DNA from: Pseudaeromonas sharmana
GTDB taxonomy: Bacteria; Pseudomonadota; Gammaproteobacteria; Enterobacterales; Aeromonadaceae
Assembly (NCBI RefSeq): GCF_042649925.1
Contig: NZ_JBHSAF010000007.1
Location: forward strand, 62,001-126,000
Direction of reading: 5' to 3'
Length of the DNA stretch: 64,000 nt
Below, piece after piece: positions 1 to 8,376 of the stretch. The position numbers and the translations under genes are program-made. Under the pieces are notes generated by a model, which did not search any database, was not told the origin of the DNA, and saw nothing but the letters and a program-made list of their open reading frames with translations. Position 1 is the stretch's first letter. Every line of letters starts with the position of its first letter.

Positions 1-1
1 G

Positions 2-367
2 GAGGATATCCGCGCCGTCGCCAGCCACACCGGCGTGCCGGTGGCACTGGACGAGCTGCTGAGCCGGCAGCCGGAGTGGGAGCCGTTCCCGCAGCTGAAG
101 GCGCTGGTGATCAAGCCGACGCTGATCGGCTCGCTGGCGCGCTGCAAGGCGCTGGTCGACAAGGCCCATGGTCTGGGGCTCAAGGTGATCATCTCCTCCT
201 GCTACGAATCCCAGCTCGGCAATCGGCAACTGGCACAGCTGGCCAGCGAGTGGGCCCCGGAGCAGGCCCCCGGTCTGGATACGCTGCGCTATTTCACCAC
301 CAACCTGCTGCAGGGTGACGATCTGCATGTCGACGCAAGCCAGCTCGAGCTGATCTGGCAAAGCTGA
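2..367 (+). CDS. menC: o-Succinylbenzoate synthase, C-terminal part (cut by window edge)
   Basis: The reading frame is already open at the first bases and encodes about 121 C-terminal residues. MenC dehydrates SHCHC to o-succinylbenzoate in cytoplasmic menaquinone synthesis. Visible enolase-superfamily landmarks are ALDE (metal-ligand region), IKPTLIG with the catalytic Lys, and the ISSCYESQLG segment near the C-terminus, all typical of gammaproteobacterial MenC. The stop codon is one base before the menE start, so the two genes should be co-transcribed. The N-terminal capping domain and the first catalytic Lys lie outside the window. Confidence 0.93.
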   Translation, partial: EDIRAVASHTGVPVALDELLSRQPEWEPFPQLKALVIKPTLIGSLARCKALVDKAHGLGLKVIISSCYESQLGNRQLAQLASEWAPEQAPGLDTLRYFTTNLLQGDDLHVDASQLELIWQS

Positions 368-368
368 A

Positions 369-1829
369 ATGACCGAGTCGATCCCCTGCCCCTTGCGTGA
401 ACAGGCCCGCCGTCGCCCCGATGCGACGGCGTACTGCTGTGGTGAAGACTCACTCACCTTTGCCGCGCTCGATGCCGCCGTCGAAAGCACCCGCCAGCAA
501 CTGCAGGCCCAGGGGCTGCATGCCGGCGATCTGCTGCTGGCTCGAGCCGGCAACGGCCTGCCCCTGCTGCGGCTGATCTGGGCCTGTCTGCGCGCAGGCG
601 TGCTGATCTGCCCGCTGAATCCGCGGTTGCCGCCAGCGCAGTGTGACGCCCTCGCGCGCCGCCTCGGCGCCCGCGCCCTGTGGGATGACAGCGGCACCCT
701 GACACTGACCGAGGTCGCACATCTGACATTCAGCGCTGGCCGGGCGCCACACCCAGCGGCAGCAACCACCTTACCGCCGCTGTGGCTCGACGCCGCGCGG
801 CTGGCGAACCTGACACTGACCTCCGGCAGCCTGGGCGAGCCCAAGGCGGTCGCCCACCGCCTCGGCGCCCACATCGCCAGCGCCCGGGGCAGTGCCCTGC
901 GGCTGCCGCTCGGCGAAGAGGATGGCTGGTTGCTGTCGCTGCCCCTGTTTCATGTCGGCGGCTTTGCAATTGTCGTTCGTTGCCTGCTGGCCGGTGCCCG
1001 CCTGGTGCTGCCGGCGGCCGGCGAATCGCTGAGTGAGTGCTTACGGGGGCACGCCGTCAGCCACCTCTCGCTGGTGCCCACCCAGCTGTGGCGGCTGCTG
1101 CAGCAACCGGAGTTTGCGCTGGCCGAGACCCGGCTACGCCACCTGCTGCTCGGCGGTGCGCCGATCCCGGCTGCGCTGGTCAGCGCCTGCCGGGCCCAAG
1201 GATTGACACCCTGGGTCAGCTACGGCCTCAGCGAGATGGCCTCCCAGGTGTGCACCGCCCCCGCATCGGCCGATGATGCCGGTGTCGGCACTCCGCTGCC
1301 GGAGCGTGCGCTGCGCCTGGAACATGGCGAGATCCAGGTGCGCGGCGCGACGCTGTTCGCCGGCTATTACACCGCCGGCGGCACCCTGACGCGGCCCCTC
1401 ACCGCCGATGGCTGGTTTGCCACCGGCGATCTGGGGCGCTACTTGCCGGATGGCCGTCTTGAGGTATTGGGGCGACGCGATAACCGCTTCATCTGCGGCG
1501 GCGAGAATATCCAGCCCGAGCAGATCGAACAGCAGCTGGCTCAACATCCGGCGGTACACCAGGTGATCGTCGTGCCGCGTGACGACGCCGAGTGGGGCCA
1601 ACAGCCGGTCGCCATCGTCGACAGCCCGCTGACGGAGGCCGAGTTGCCGCAACTGGCCACCTGGCTGCGGCCACGGTTGCCGGGCTACCTGATCCCCCGC
1701 CACTGGCTCGTCTGGCCGCCCCAGGAGCCGACCGGGCTGAAACCGGGCCGACACCCTCTGGCAGCCTATGCCGCCAGCCGCCTCGACGCGGCGCAGGCTG
1801 AATCGAAGCCGACTCAGCCCACAGATTAA
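369..1829 (+). CDS. menE: o-Succinylbenzoate-CoA ligase
   Basis: MenE activates o-succinylbenzoate with ATP and CoA, the step after MenC in menaquinone synthesis. The 486-residue protein shows the adenylate-forming enzyme motifs in order: the phosphate loop TSGSLGEPK (about residue 152), SYGLSEMASQ (about 282), WFATGDLGRY (about 347), the hinge GRRDNRFICGGENI, and a C-terminal GLKPGRHPL carrying the catalytic Lys. It is slightly longer than E. coli MenE (about 451) because of a Gln/Thr/Pro-rich tail. It starts one base after the menC stop, so translation is probably coupled. Confidence 0.93.
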   Translation: MTESIPCPLREQARRRPDATAYCCGEDSLTFAALDAAVESTRQQLQAQGLHAGDLLLARAGNGLPLLRLIWACLRAGVLICPLNPRLPPAQCDALARRLGARALWDDSGTLTLTEVAHLTFSAGRAPHPAAATTLPPLWLDAARLANLTLTSGSLGEPKAVAHRLGAHIASARGSALRLPLGEEDGWLLSLPLFHVGGFAIVVRCLLAGARLVLPAAGESLSECLRGHAVSHLSLVPTQLWRLLQQPEFALAETRLRHLLLGGAPIPAALVSACRAQGLTPWVSYGLSEMASQVCTAPASADDAGVGTPLPERALRLEHGEIQVRGATLFAGYYTAGGTLTRPLTADGWFATGDLGRYLPDGRLEVLGRRDNRFICGGENIQPEQIEQQLAQHPAVHQVIVVPRDDAEWGQQPVAIVDSPLTEAELPQLATWLRPRLPGYLIPRHWLVWPPQEPTGLKPGRHPLAAYAASRLDAAQAESKPTQPTD

Positions 1830-1841
1830 CCGGAAATACCC

Positions 1842-1870
1842 TTGGTTTTAGTGGCCCGAATCCGTATAGT
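1842..1870 (+). promoter_or_regulatory. Predicted sigma-70 promoter of rnb
   Basis: TTGGTT and TATAGT are separated by 17 bases in the 74-base gap between menE and rnb. The spacing is ideal and both boxes are close to consensus. This is a pattern match only. Confidence 0.5.
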
Positions 1871-1903
1871 CGGGCCGATTCAACGACAGGACACCTAATC
1901 AGT

Positions 1904-3958
1904 ATGTTTCATGACAATCCGCTGCTGGCGCAGCTCAAACAGCAGCTGAGGGAGAACCTCCCGAAGAAAGAGGGGGTCGTCCGCGGCTCCGATCGCGGCT
2001 TTGGTTTCCTCGAAACCGACAACCGCGAAAGTTATTTCATTCCGCCACAGCAGATGAAGAAGGTGATGCACGGTGATCGCATCACGGCGATTATCCGCAC
2101 CGAGAACGAAAAAGAGCAGGCCGAACCGGAGACGCTGATCACGCCGTTCCTCAGTCGTTTCGTCGGTCGCATCAAGCTGATCAAGGATCGCCTGAACGTG
2201 GTACCGGATCACCCTGTCCTCAAGGAAGTGATCAAGGCACGCCCGATCAAGGGGCTGGACGAGAAACAGTTTGCCGAAGGTGACTGGGTCATCGCTCATC
2301 TCAAGCGCCACGGCCTGACCGATAACGGCCACTTTGCCGAAATCAGCGAACGCATCACCGCCGGTGACGATCCGGAAGCCCCGTGGTGGGTGGTCTTGCG
2401 CCGCCACGATCTGCCGCGCAGCGCACCTGCCGATGCCGAGAGCTGGCAGCAGCTCGACGAACCGTTGCCGCGCGAAGATCTGACCGCGTTGCCGTTCGTG
2501 ACCATTGACGGCGCCTCGACCAAAGACATGGACGATGCGCTGTATGCGGTGACCGAGGCCGATGGCTGGCGCCTGACGGTCGCCATCGCCGACCCCACCG
2601 CCTATGTGGCACCGGGCAGTCCGATCGACGCCGAAGCCGCCAAACGCGCCTTCACCGTCTACCTGCCGGGCCGCAACATCCCGATGATTCCACGCACCCT
2701 CAGCGACGAGCTCTGTTCACTGAAGGAAGGCGAACCGCGCCAGGCACTGTGCTGCGAGATGAAGATCGGCCACGATGGCGCCATTGCCGACGATTTCCGC
2801 TTCTTCGCCGCCACCATCTGTTCCCAGGGCCGCTTGATCTACGATCAGGTCTCGGATCTGCTGGAACACGGCAGCGCCGACGGCTTTGCGCCGAGCGACG
2901 CGATCCGCCAGCAGCTGCAAGGCCTGCAGGCGTTGACCGCCGCCCGTCAGCAATGGCGTGGCGAGCATGCATTGCTGTTTAGCGACCGTCCGGACTACGC
3001 CTTCGAACTGAACGAGGCCGGCGCCGTCGTCGCCATTCACGTCGAACCGCGCCGCATCGCCAACCGCATGGTGGAAGAGGCGATGATCGCCGCCAACATC
3101 TGTGCCGGCCTGTTCCTCGCCCGCACGCCTGGCTATGGCATCTTCAACGTCCACCCGGGCTTCGATGCAGAGAAAATTGCCGGCGCGGCCGAATTGCTGG
3201 CGGCCCACCAGGCACCGGTAGCGGCCGAACGCCTCGGCACGCTGGAAGGCTTCTGCGAGCTGCGCCGCTGGCTGGAAACCCTGCCGTCGCCGTTCCTCGA
3301 TTGCCGCCTGCGCCGCTACCAGACCTACTCGGTGATGGCCAGCCAGCCAGGCCCCCACTTCGGGCTCGGCCTGCCGGCGTATGCCACCTGGACGTCACCG
3401 ATCCGCAAATACGGCGACATGGTCAACCACCGCATCATCAAGGCACTGCTGCAAGGCGCCGCCTGCCCGGCGGAGCCGGATGCCGCGCTGACCCAGCTGC
3501 TGAGCGAAGCACGCCGCCTGAACCGCTTTGCCGAACGCGATATCGCGGACTGGTTGTATGTGCGCTTCCTGTTGCCGGCCGTCGGCAGCGAGCAGACCTT
3601 CAGCGCCGAGATCATCGACGTGGTCCGCGGTGGCATCAAGGTGCGTCTGCAGGAGAATGGCGCCGTGGCGTTCGTCCCGGCCGGCCAGATCTTCAGCGAC
3701 AAGAAGCGCCTCGAGTGCAGCTGGGACGATGGCAAGGTCTACCTCGACAAGGAGGTGCGCTTCGAACTGGGACAACGGATCGATGTCCGGCTCAAGGATG
3801 CCATCGAGGCGACCCGTTCTCTGGTTGCCACGCTGGCCACTCCGCTGGATGCCGCCACCCAGAGCGAAAGCGCCGAGGAGCTGGAGCATGAAGTACGCGA
3901 AGCGGTGGCCGAAGCGCTGGATCACGGCGACACGCCGGACAGTGGCAGCGACGCCTGA
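1904..3958 (+). CDS. rnb: Exoribonuclease II (RNase II)
   Basis: Processive 3'-to-5' hydrolytic exoribonuclease for single-stranded RNA in the cytoplasm. The 684-residue protein has an N-terminal cold-shock-like OB domain (about 20-80), a second CSD region, the RNB catalytic domain (about 190-520) and a C-terminal S1 domain (about 570-650). The metal-binding cluster is intact: IDGASTKDMDD gives Asp202, Asp208, Asp210 and Asp211, equivalent to the four Asp of E. coli RNase II. A conserved YATWTSPIRKYGDMVNHR segment follows. It exceeds E. coli RNase II (644) mainly through an acidic C-terminal tail. It could be confused with RNase R, but RNase R is longer and has a basic tail. Confidence 0.93.
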   Translation: MFHDNPLLAQLKQQLRENLPKKEGVVRGSDRGFGFLETDNRESYFIPPQQMKKVMHGDRITAIIRTENEKEQAEPETLITPFLSRFVGRIKLIKDRLNVVPDHPVLKEVIKARPIKGLDEKQFAEGDWVIAHLKRHGLTDNGHFAEISERITAGDDPEAPWWVVLRRHDLPRSAPADAESWQQLDEPLPREDLTALPFVTIDGASTKDMDDALYAVTEADGWRLTVAIADPTAYVAPGSPIDAEAAKRAFTVYLPGRNIPMIPRTLSDELCSLKEGEPRQALCCEMKIGHDGAIADDFRFFAATICSQGRLIYDQVSDLLEHGSADGFAPSDAIRQQLQGLQALTAARQQWRGEHALLFSDRPDYAFELNEAGAVVAIHVEPRRIANRMVEEAMIAANICAGLFLARTPGYGIFNVHPGFDAEKIAGAAELLAAHQAPVAAERLGTLEGFCELRRWLETLPSPFLDCRLRRYQTYSVMASQPGPHFGLGLPAYATWTSPIRKYGDMVNHRIIKALLQGAACPAEPDAALTQLLSEARRLNRFAERDIADWLYVRFLLPAVGSEQTFSAEIIDVVRGGIKVRLQENGAVAFVPAGQIFSDKKRLECSWDDGKVYLDKEVRFELGQRIDVRLKDAIEATRSLVATLATPLDAATQSESAEELEHEVREAVAEALDHGDTPDSGSDA

Positions 3959-3975
3959 TCACCGCCCCTGATGCA

Positions 3976-4008
3976 ACGGGCCTGCCACTGCAGGCCCGTT
4001 TTTTTTGC
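3976..4008 (+). terminator. Rho-independent terminator after rnb
   Basis: A GC-rich hairpin (ACGGGCCTGC paired with GCAGGCCCGT, 4-base loop) is followed by a run of eight T, 18 bases after the rnb stop. The stretch from here to about 4246 holds no convincing gene. It has a small inverted repeat TATGCC/GGCATA at 4020-4037 and otherwise nothing recognisable. Confidence 0.9.
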
Positions 4009-4246
4009 CGCCCGCACCAATATGCCATGCAGGCATAATCACAGAGGCAAACGCCGAACAGATAGGCGCTACACGCTCGCAAGCACTGGCTACCGCCAGG
4101 CCATACTGCCATTCACCTGCCAGGCGCTATCCCCGCAGGCCGTACAACGATAAACCGTACGGGCAGCGTCCCTAGCTTCGCCCCCAGCCACCACCGGGCA
4201 GGCCATGCCGCTGCGCCGGGTGCCGCATGCCCGCGGAGGGAGTCAT

Positions 4247-4339
4247 ATGCAATCGAGATCCGCTTCGCAAAGCCTCGGTGTGCCACTTGGCGAGCTGCGG
4301 CACCAGCGGCATGCTGACAAGCTGATTCTGCGGAGGTAA
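4247..4339 (+). CDS. Possible 30-residue leader peptide upstream of the acetyltransferase
   Basis: An ATG at 4247 is preceded by a very good ribosome binding site (GGAGGGA, 6-base spacing) and opens a 30-codon frame starting MQSRSASQSLGVPLGELRHQ. The stop codon lies within the ribosome binding site of the next gene (CGGAGGTAA), four bases before that gene's ATG at 4344. Such an arrangement suggests translational coupling or a leader peptide. The peptide is basic (about six Arg and several His), has no membrane segment and is not recognised. Expression is an inference from the Shine-Dalgarno sequence and position only. Confidence 0.35.
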   Translation: MQSRSASQSLGVPLGELRHQRHADKLILRR

Positions 4340-4343
4340 CGCT

Positions 4344-4922
4344 ATGAGTGAACGGGAAAAGATGCGCCGCGGCGAGGCGTTTGATGGCCGCGATGCCGAG
4401 ATCATCGCGTTGCGCGATCGTGGCCAGACATTATTGCGCGCCCTGAACCAGCACCAGGCCGGTGACGCCCGCCACGCCGAACTGGCTGGCCAGCTGTTCG
4501 GGCGCTTGGGCGAACAGAGCCTGGTCTCGACGCCCTTTTGCTGCGAGTTTGGTGCCAACATCGAGATTGGTCGCCACAGCTACATCAATTTCAACGTCAC
4601 CATGCTGGATGTCGGACCGATCCTGATCGGGGACAATGTCATGATAGCGCCGAATGTGCAGATCTATACCGCGACCCACGACGAGGATCCGCTGCTGCGG
4701 CGCGACTGGTCGGTGTATGGCAAACCGGTGGTGATCGGCGACGATGTCTGGATCGGTGGCGGCGCCATCATCTGTCCGGGCGTCAGCATCGGCGCCCGCA
4801 GCATCATCGGGGCCGGCGCCGTGGTCACCCGCGATATCCCCGCCGACTCGGTGGCGGTCGGCAATCCGGCGCGGGTGGTGCGTTCCGTGCAGCGCACAGC
4901 GCCTGCCGCAGCCGACGACTGA
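4344..4922 (+). CDS. Sugar O-acetyltransferase (maltose/galactoside acetyltransferase family)
   Basis: Left-handed beta-helix acetyl-CoA-dependent transferase of the Maa/LacA/NodL group, 192 residues. The N-terminal Mac-type region (about 5-60, starting EREKMRRGEAFDGRD) is followed by hexapeptide repeats (IGDNVMIAPNVQIY, IGDDVWIGGGAIICPGVSIG, IGAGAVVTRDIPADS) and the GNPARVVR motif. The catalytic His is in TATHDEDP (about residue 113). The family acetylates the 6-OH of sugars; the physiological substrate is not predictable here. The start is fixed by GGAGG five bases upstream. It lies alone between rnb and the convergent ogt. Confidence 0.88.
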   Translation: MSEREKMRRGEAFDGRDAEIIALRDRGQTLLRALNQHQAGDARHAELAGQLFGRLGEQSLVSTPFCCEFGANIEIGRHSYINFNVTMLDVGPILIGDNVMIAPNVQIYTATHDEDPLLRRDWSVYGKPVVIGDDVWIGGGAIICPGVSIGARSIIGAGAVVTRDIPADSVAVGNPARVVRSVQRTAPAAADD

Positions 4923-4955
4923 GCCCGAGCGCCGCCGCGCCAAGGCAGGGCGCGG

Positions 4956-5474
4956 CTAGCATCCGCCGTTGGCAGCCGCCCGCACCCGGCCACCGGCGGC
5001 GACCTGGCAGCCTTCGAGCGTCAACAATGCCACCTTGAGATCCAGGCCGCCGGCATACCCGGTCAACCGGCCATCATGACCGACCACGCGATGGCATGGG
5101 ATGATCACCGACAGCGGGTTGCGCCCGACGGCGCCGCCGATGGCACGGCTGGCCCCGGGCTGGCCCAGCTCGCAGGCCAGCTCGCCATAGCTGATCACCT
5201 CGCCATAGCCTATCTGCTGCAGCCGCTGCCAGATCCGTTGCTGGAACGGGGTGCCCTGCGGCGCACAAGGCAGGGAGAACTGGCGTAATTGGCCGGCAAA
5301 GTAGGCGGCGAACTCCGCCAGATAGGGCGCCAGCGCCTGCGGATCCCAGTGCCACTGCGCGGCGGCCACCAGCGGTCGCTGCCCACTCTGGAAATCGACC
5401 TGCACCAGAGCATCGTTCGCCACCACCAACCGCAGCGGGCCCCACGCCGTGGGTAAATCGGCATACCGAATCAT
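4956..5474 (-). CDS. ogt: Methylated-DNA--protein-cysteine methyltransferase
   Basis: Suicide repair protein that transfers alkyl groups from O6-alkylguanine (and O4-alkylthymine) to its own Cys. The 172-residue protein has the canonical PCHR active site with acceptor Cys127, preceded by the GEVISYGELA helix-turn-helix region and RAIGGAVGRNP. The start overlaps the stop of the upstream alkA-like gene by 4 bases (ATGA), so both are translated from one message. The N-terminal regulatory Cys domain of Ada is absent here; it is present in the neighbouring gene instead. Confidence 0.93.
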   Translation of the reverse strand: MIRYADLPTAWGPLRLVVANDALVQVDFQSGQRPLVAAAQWHWDPQALAPYLAEFAAYFAGQLRQFSLPCAPQGTPFQQRIWQRLQQIGYGEVISYGELACELGQPGASRAIGGAVGRNPLSVIIPCHRVVGHDGRLTGYAGGLDLKVALLTLEGCQVAAGGRVRAAANGGC

Positions 5475-6913
5475 GATGTCACCTCGTGATTGAAATCGAA
5501 CAGACGCCCGCTAGCGGCCGCCTGCCATAGCCAGCTGGCGGCGTAGGCGCGCCACGGGCGCCAGGCTTCGGCGTAGGCGGTCAGTGCCGCCGCACTGAGC
5601 CGGGTCTGCGGCAACAGTGCTTTTTGCAGCACCAGATCGCCGGCCGGAAACGCATCCGGATCGTCACCACAGCGCAACCGCCAATAGGCCAACGTCCAGG
5701 GCCCGATGCCGGGTAACGCCAGCAGCTGTGCGTCACTGGCCTCAGCCAGCACCAGCCCCTGCTGCAAGGCCGTGGCCAACGCCTGCAAGGTGCGGATGCG
5801 CGCACCGGTCAGCCCCAGCCCATCCAGCGGCATGCTCAGCAATTCGGCAGCATCGGGCAGCGCCAGCGAGCCAAAACAGTCGCGACGGCGGGCGACCAGC
5901 CGCCCCAGCAGGGTTACCGCGCCCTTGACCGAAATCTGCTGGCCAATGATGGCACGTAACAGCACTTCGTAGTGATCCCAGCCACTGGGGAGCCGCAACC
6001 CCGGCGCCGCCAGAATATAAGGTGCCAGCGCGGGCGACGCCGTGAGCTGCGCCTGGATCGGTTGCGGATCGGCATCCAGATCCCACATGCGCCGCACCCG
6101 GTAGAGCAGCGCCGGCAACTGGCGCAACGCCACACCGTGCAGCGTCAACTGCAGGCTGGCACCGGTCCCGGCGCGAACCTCCAGCCAGGCGCCCTCACGG
6201 CCACTGTTACCATCAAGGTAACGACGATAGGAATCGGTGGTCACCTCCTCCAGTCCGGCGATCGCCCGCAGCCGGAAAAATGCCAGCATTTCGGCAAAGT
6301 CATACGGCGGCCGATAGCTCAACGCCAGGCACAGCGAACCGGCCGGGGCGCGCAAAGCCTGCCGGCGCAACCGTGAGGGCGGCGTGCCGTAGGCGGTCAA
6401 CCAGACATCATTAAAGCGGCGCAGGCTGCCATAACCGGCGGCATAGGCAATCTCGGTGACACTCAGTGCGCTGTCGATCAGCAGCTGCCTGGCCAGCAGC
6501 AGGCGCCGGGTCTGCTCCAGCTGCAGGGGCGCCAGCCCGAGGTAGTGCTCGCTCTGCCGGCGCAGGGTGCGCGCCGTGCCACCACAGCGCTGTGCCAGCG
6601 CCTCCAGCGAGCTGTCCACCAGTTCACCGCGTTCAATCCCCTGCAGCGCACGCCGCAGCAGCGGTGGCAGAACCTGGCGTTCAGCCGGCGCCAGCTCGGG
6701 ACGACAGCGCAGGCAGGGGCGCAACCCGGCCTGTTCGGCGGCCGCAGCGGAGAAGAAATAGCGCACATTGTGCTCCAGCGGCGCACGTGCCGGGCAAACC
6801 GGGCGGCAGTAGATACCCGTAGTCAGTACGCCGGTAAAGAAGCGGCCATCAAACCGCGCATCCCGCGCCAGACGGGCAACCCGACACTGCTCGGGCGTCA
6901 TGACCAGGCTCAT
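5471..6913 (-). CDS. alkA: Ada-type sensor / AraC / AlkA 3-methyladenine DNA glycosylase fusion
   Basis: A 480-residue multidomain protein. Residues 1-75 are an Ada N-terminal zinc domain with the four Cys (GIYCRPVCPA and LRPCLRCRPE) that detects methylphosphotriesters. Residues about 80-185 are an AraC-type helix-turn-helix region (VTEIAYAAGYGSLRRFNDVW). About 200-280 is an AlkA N-terminal domain. About 290-460 is the HhH-GPD glycosylase domain with LPGIGPWT and a catalytic Asp candidate in PAGDLVLQ. It would excise alkylated purines and may also activate alkylation-response promoters, by analogy with Ada. I chose the start at 6913, which has GAGG upstream, over an upstream frame extension with no homology. 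It is coupled to ogt. Confidence 0.85.
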   Translation of the reverse strand: MSLVMTPEQCRVARLARDARFDGRFFTGVLTTGIYCRPVCPARAPLEHNVRYFFSAAAAEQAGLRPCLRCRPELAPAERQVLPPLLRRALQGIERGELVDSSLEALAQRCGGTARTLRRQSEHYLGLAPLQLEQTRRLLLARQLLIDSALSVTEIAYAAGYGSLRRFNDVWLTAYGTPPSRLRRQALRAPAGSLCLALSYRPPYDFAEMLAFFRLRAIAGLEEVTTDSYRRYLDGNSGREGAWLEVRAGTGASLQLTLHGVALRQLPALLYRVRRMWDLDADPQPIQAQLTASPALAPYILAAPGLRLPSGWDHYEVLLRAIIGQQISVKGAVTLLGRLVARRRDCFGSLALPDAAELLSMPLDGLGLTGARIRTLQALATALQQGLVLAEASDAQLLALPGIGPWTLAYWRLRCGDDPDAFPAGDLVLQKALLPQTRLSAAALTAYAEAWRPWRAYAASWLWQAAASGRLFDFNHEVTS

Positions 6914-7036
6914 GTTCCACCTCTGTGCTTCGACTCTATGGCGCCAGCCTAAAGGGGCGTGGCTCGGCTGACTAGCCAAAAACGGACAACAATGGCAAAA
7001 AGCGCAGACCAGGGTGGCCACCACCTGACCTTATCG

Positions 7037-8251
7037 TCAGCGGACACTGCGCACCAGCAGTGCCGCCAATGCGCTCAGCACACACAACAGCATGACGCCG
7101 AGCCAGCCGGCGACGTCGAGCAACAAACTGCCGGCCACCGAGCCGCACGCCATGCCGATGAACATGCAGACCATCAGCAGCGCATTGAGACGGCTGCGGG
7201 CCGCCGCGTCGAGACGGTAGACCAGGCTCTGATGCGCGATCAGGCTGGCCTGCACCCCGAGGTCGAACAGCAGGGCGCCGAGCGCCAGCACCGGCAGCAA
7301 GGTCGCCATGGCGGCACCGCTGCTCAGAGCCAGCAACGTAAACGCCAGTAGCGCCAACCCCGCGCCAAGACGGGCCACCCATTCTGCGCCGTGCCGATCG
7401 GCCAGATGCCCGGCCAGGGGGGCAACCAAGGCTCCGGCAGCCCCGGCCAGACCGAAGGCGCCGGCCACCGCGCTGCCCAGACCCAAGCCGTGCAGCATCA
7501 ACGCCAGCGTCGACCAGAACGCACTGAAGCCGACCGCCAGCAGCCCTTGGGCCATGGCCGCCCGCCGCAACGCGCCGTGTTGCCGCCACAGTGTCAGCAG
7601 GGAAGCCAGCAGCGCCGGATAGGCCAAATCGGTCGTCGGGTGGAAGCGCGGCAGGTGGCGCCACATCGCCCAGACCAACCCCAGTAACGACGCGGCCGCG
7701 ATGAAAAACATGGCCCGCCAGCCCAGGAGGTCAGCCACCAGGCCACTGAGCACCCGCGACAGCAGTATGCCCGCAAGCAGTCCTGTCATCACGGACCCGA
7801 TCACCTTGCCGCGCTTGGCCGCCGGTGCCAGCGTCGCCGCCGCCGGTACCAGGTCCTGGGCTAACGTCGCCGCCAATCCGGTCAGTAACGCGGCCGGCAG
7901 CAGCAGTGTCAGCGAAGGCGCCATGCCGGACAGCAAGAGTGCAGCAACCAGCAACAGTGCCTTGCACAACATGATGCGACGGCGTTCATAGCGATCACCG
8001 AGCGGAGACAGCAGCAGGATGCCGAGTGCATAACCGAGCTGGGTCAGGGTGGGGATCAGACCGCTGGTACGCGCCGAGATCCCCATCTCTGCGCCCATCA
8101 CCCCCAGCATCGGCTGGGAGTAATAGAGGCAGGCGACGGACACGCCGGCACCAGTGGCCAGCAACAGGATCCGCGCCGGGCCGAGCGGAACCGGAATATC
8201 GGGCTCGGCGAGCACGGAATGCGTGCCGGGTAACGGGGAAAGGGATGTCAT
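7037..8251 (-). CDS. Major facilitator superfamily exporter
   Basis: A 404-residue inner membrane protein with 12 predicted hydrophobic segments, a typical MFS loop 2-3 motif (GDRYERRRIM), and a proline/glycine-rich segment near helix 5. It resembles YnfM/YdhP-like drug or metabolite efflux proteins. The substrate is unknown. The start at 8251 has GAGGTGA five bases upstream; an upstream in-frame ATG lacks a binding site. It is divergent from a LysR regulator, a common arrangement for LysR-controlled exporters, so the regulator at 8377 probably controls it. Confidence 0.85.
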   Translation of the reverse strand: MTSLSPLPGTHSVLAEPDIPVPLGPARILLLATGAGVSVACLYYSQPMLGVMGAEMGISARTSGLIPTLTQLGYALGILLLSPLGDRYERRRIMLCKALLLVAALLLSGMAPSLTLLLPAALLTGLAATLAQDLVPAAATLAPAAKRGKVIGSVMTGLLAGILLSRVLSGLVADLLGWRAMFFIAAASLLGLVWAMWRHLPRFHPTTDLAYPALLASLLTLWRQHGALRRAAMAQGLLAVGFSAFWSTLALMLHGLGLGSAVAGAFGLAGAAGALVAPLAGHLADRHGAEWVARLGAGLALLAFTLLALSSGAAMATLLPVLALGALLFDLGVQASLIAHQSLVYRLDAAARSRLNALLMVCMFIGMACGSVAGSLLLDVAGWLGVMLLCVLSALAALLVRSVR

Positions 8252-8339
8252 GATGTCACCTCGCGTCAGGATGATAAAGGAGATGCACATCATCGATCCG
8301 GAGATAACGTATTTGTAGACGCACGGAATGCACATCTGT

Positions 8340-8356
8340 TATACGTTTTGCGTATA
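8340..8356. promoter_or_regulatory. Inverted repeat in the MFS/LysR divergent promoter region
   Basis: TATACG and CGTATA are separated by 5 bases (TATACG-TTTTG-CGTATA), in the 125-base gap between the divergent exporter and LysR genes. The dyad has the size and T-N11-A pattern expected of a LysR-type operator. Binding is inferred from position and symmetry only. Confidence 0.4.
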
Positions 8357-8376
8357 CACAGCCCTGAGCCAAGCGG

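Noticed and set aside
1134..1754. Long open frame antisense to menE (206 codons)
   Set aside because: High GC content makes long antisense frames common; it has no family motif, while menE on the other strand has all its motifs.
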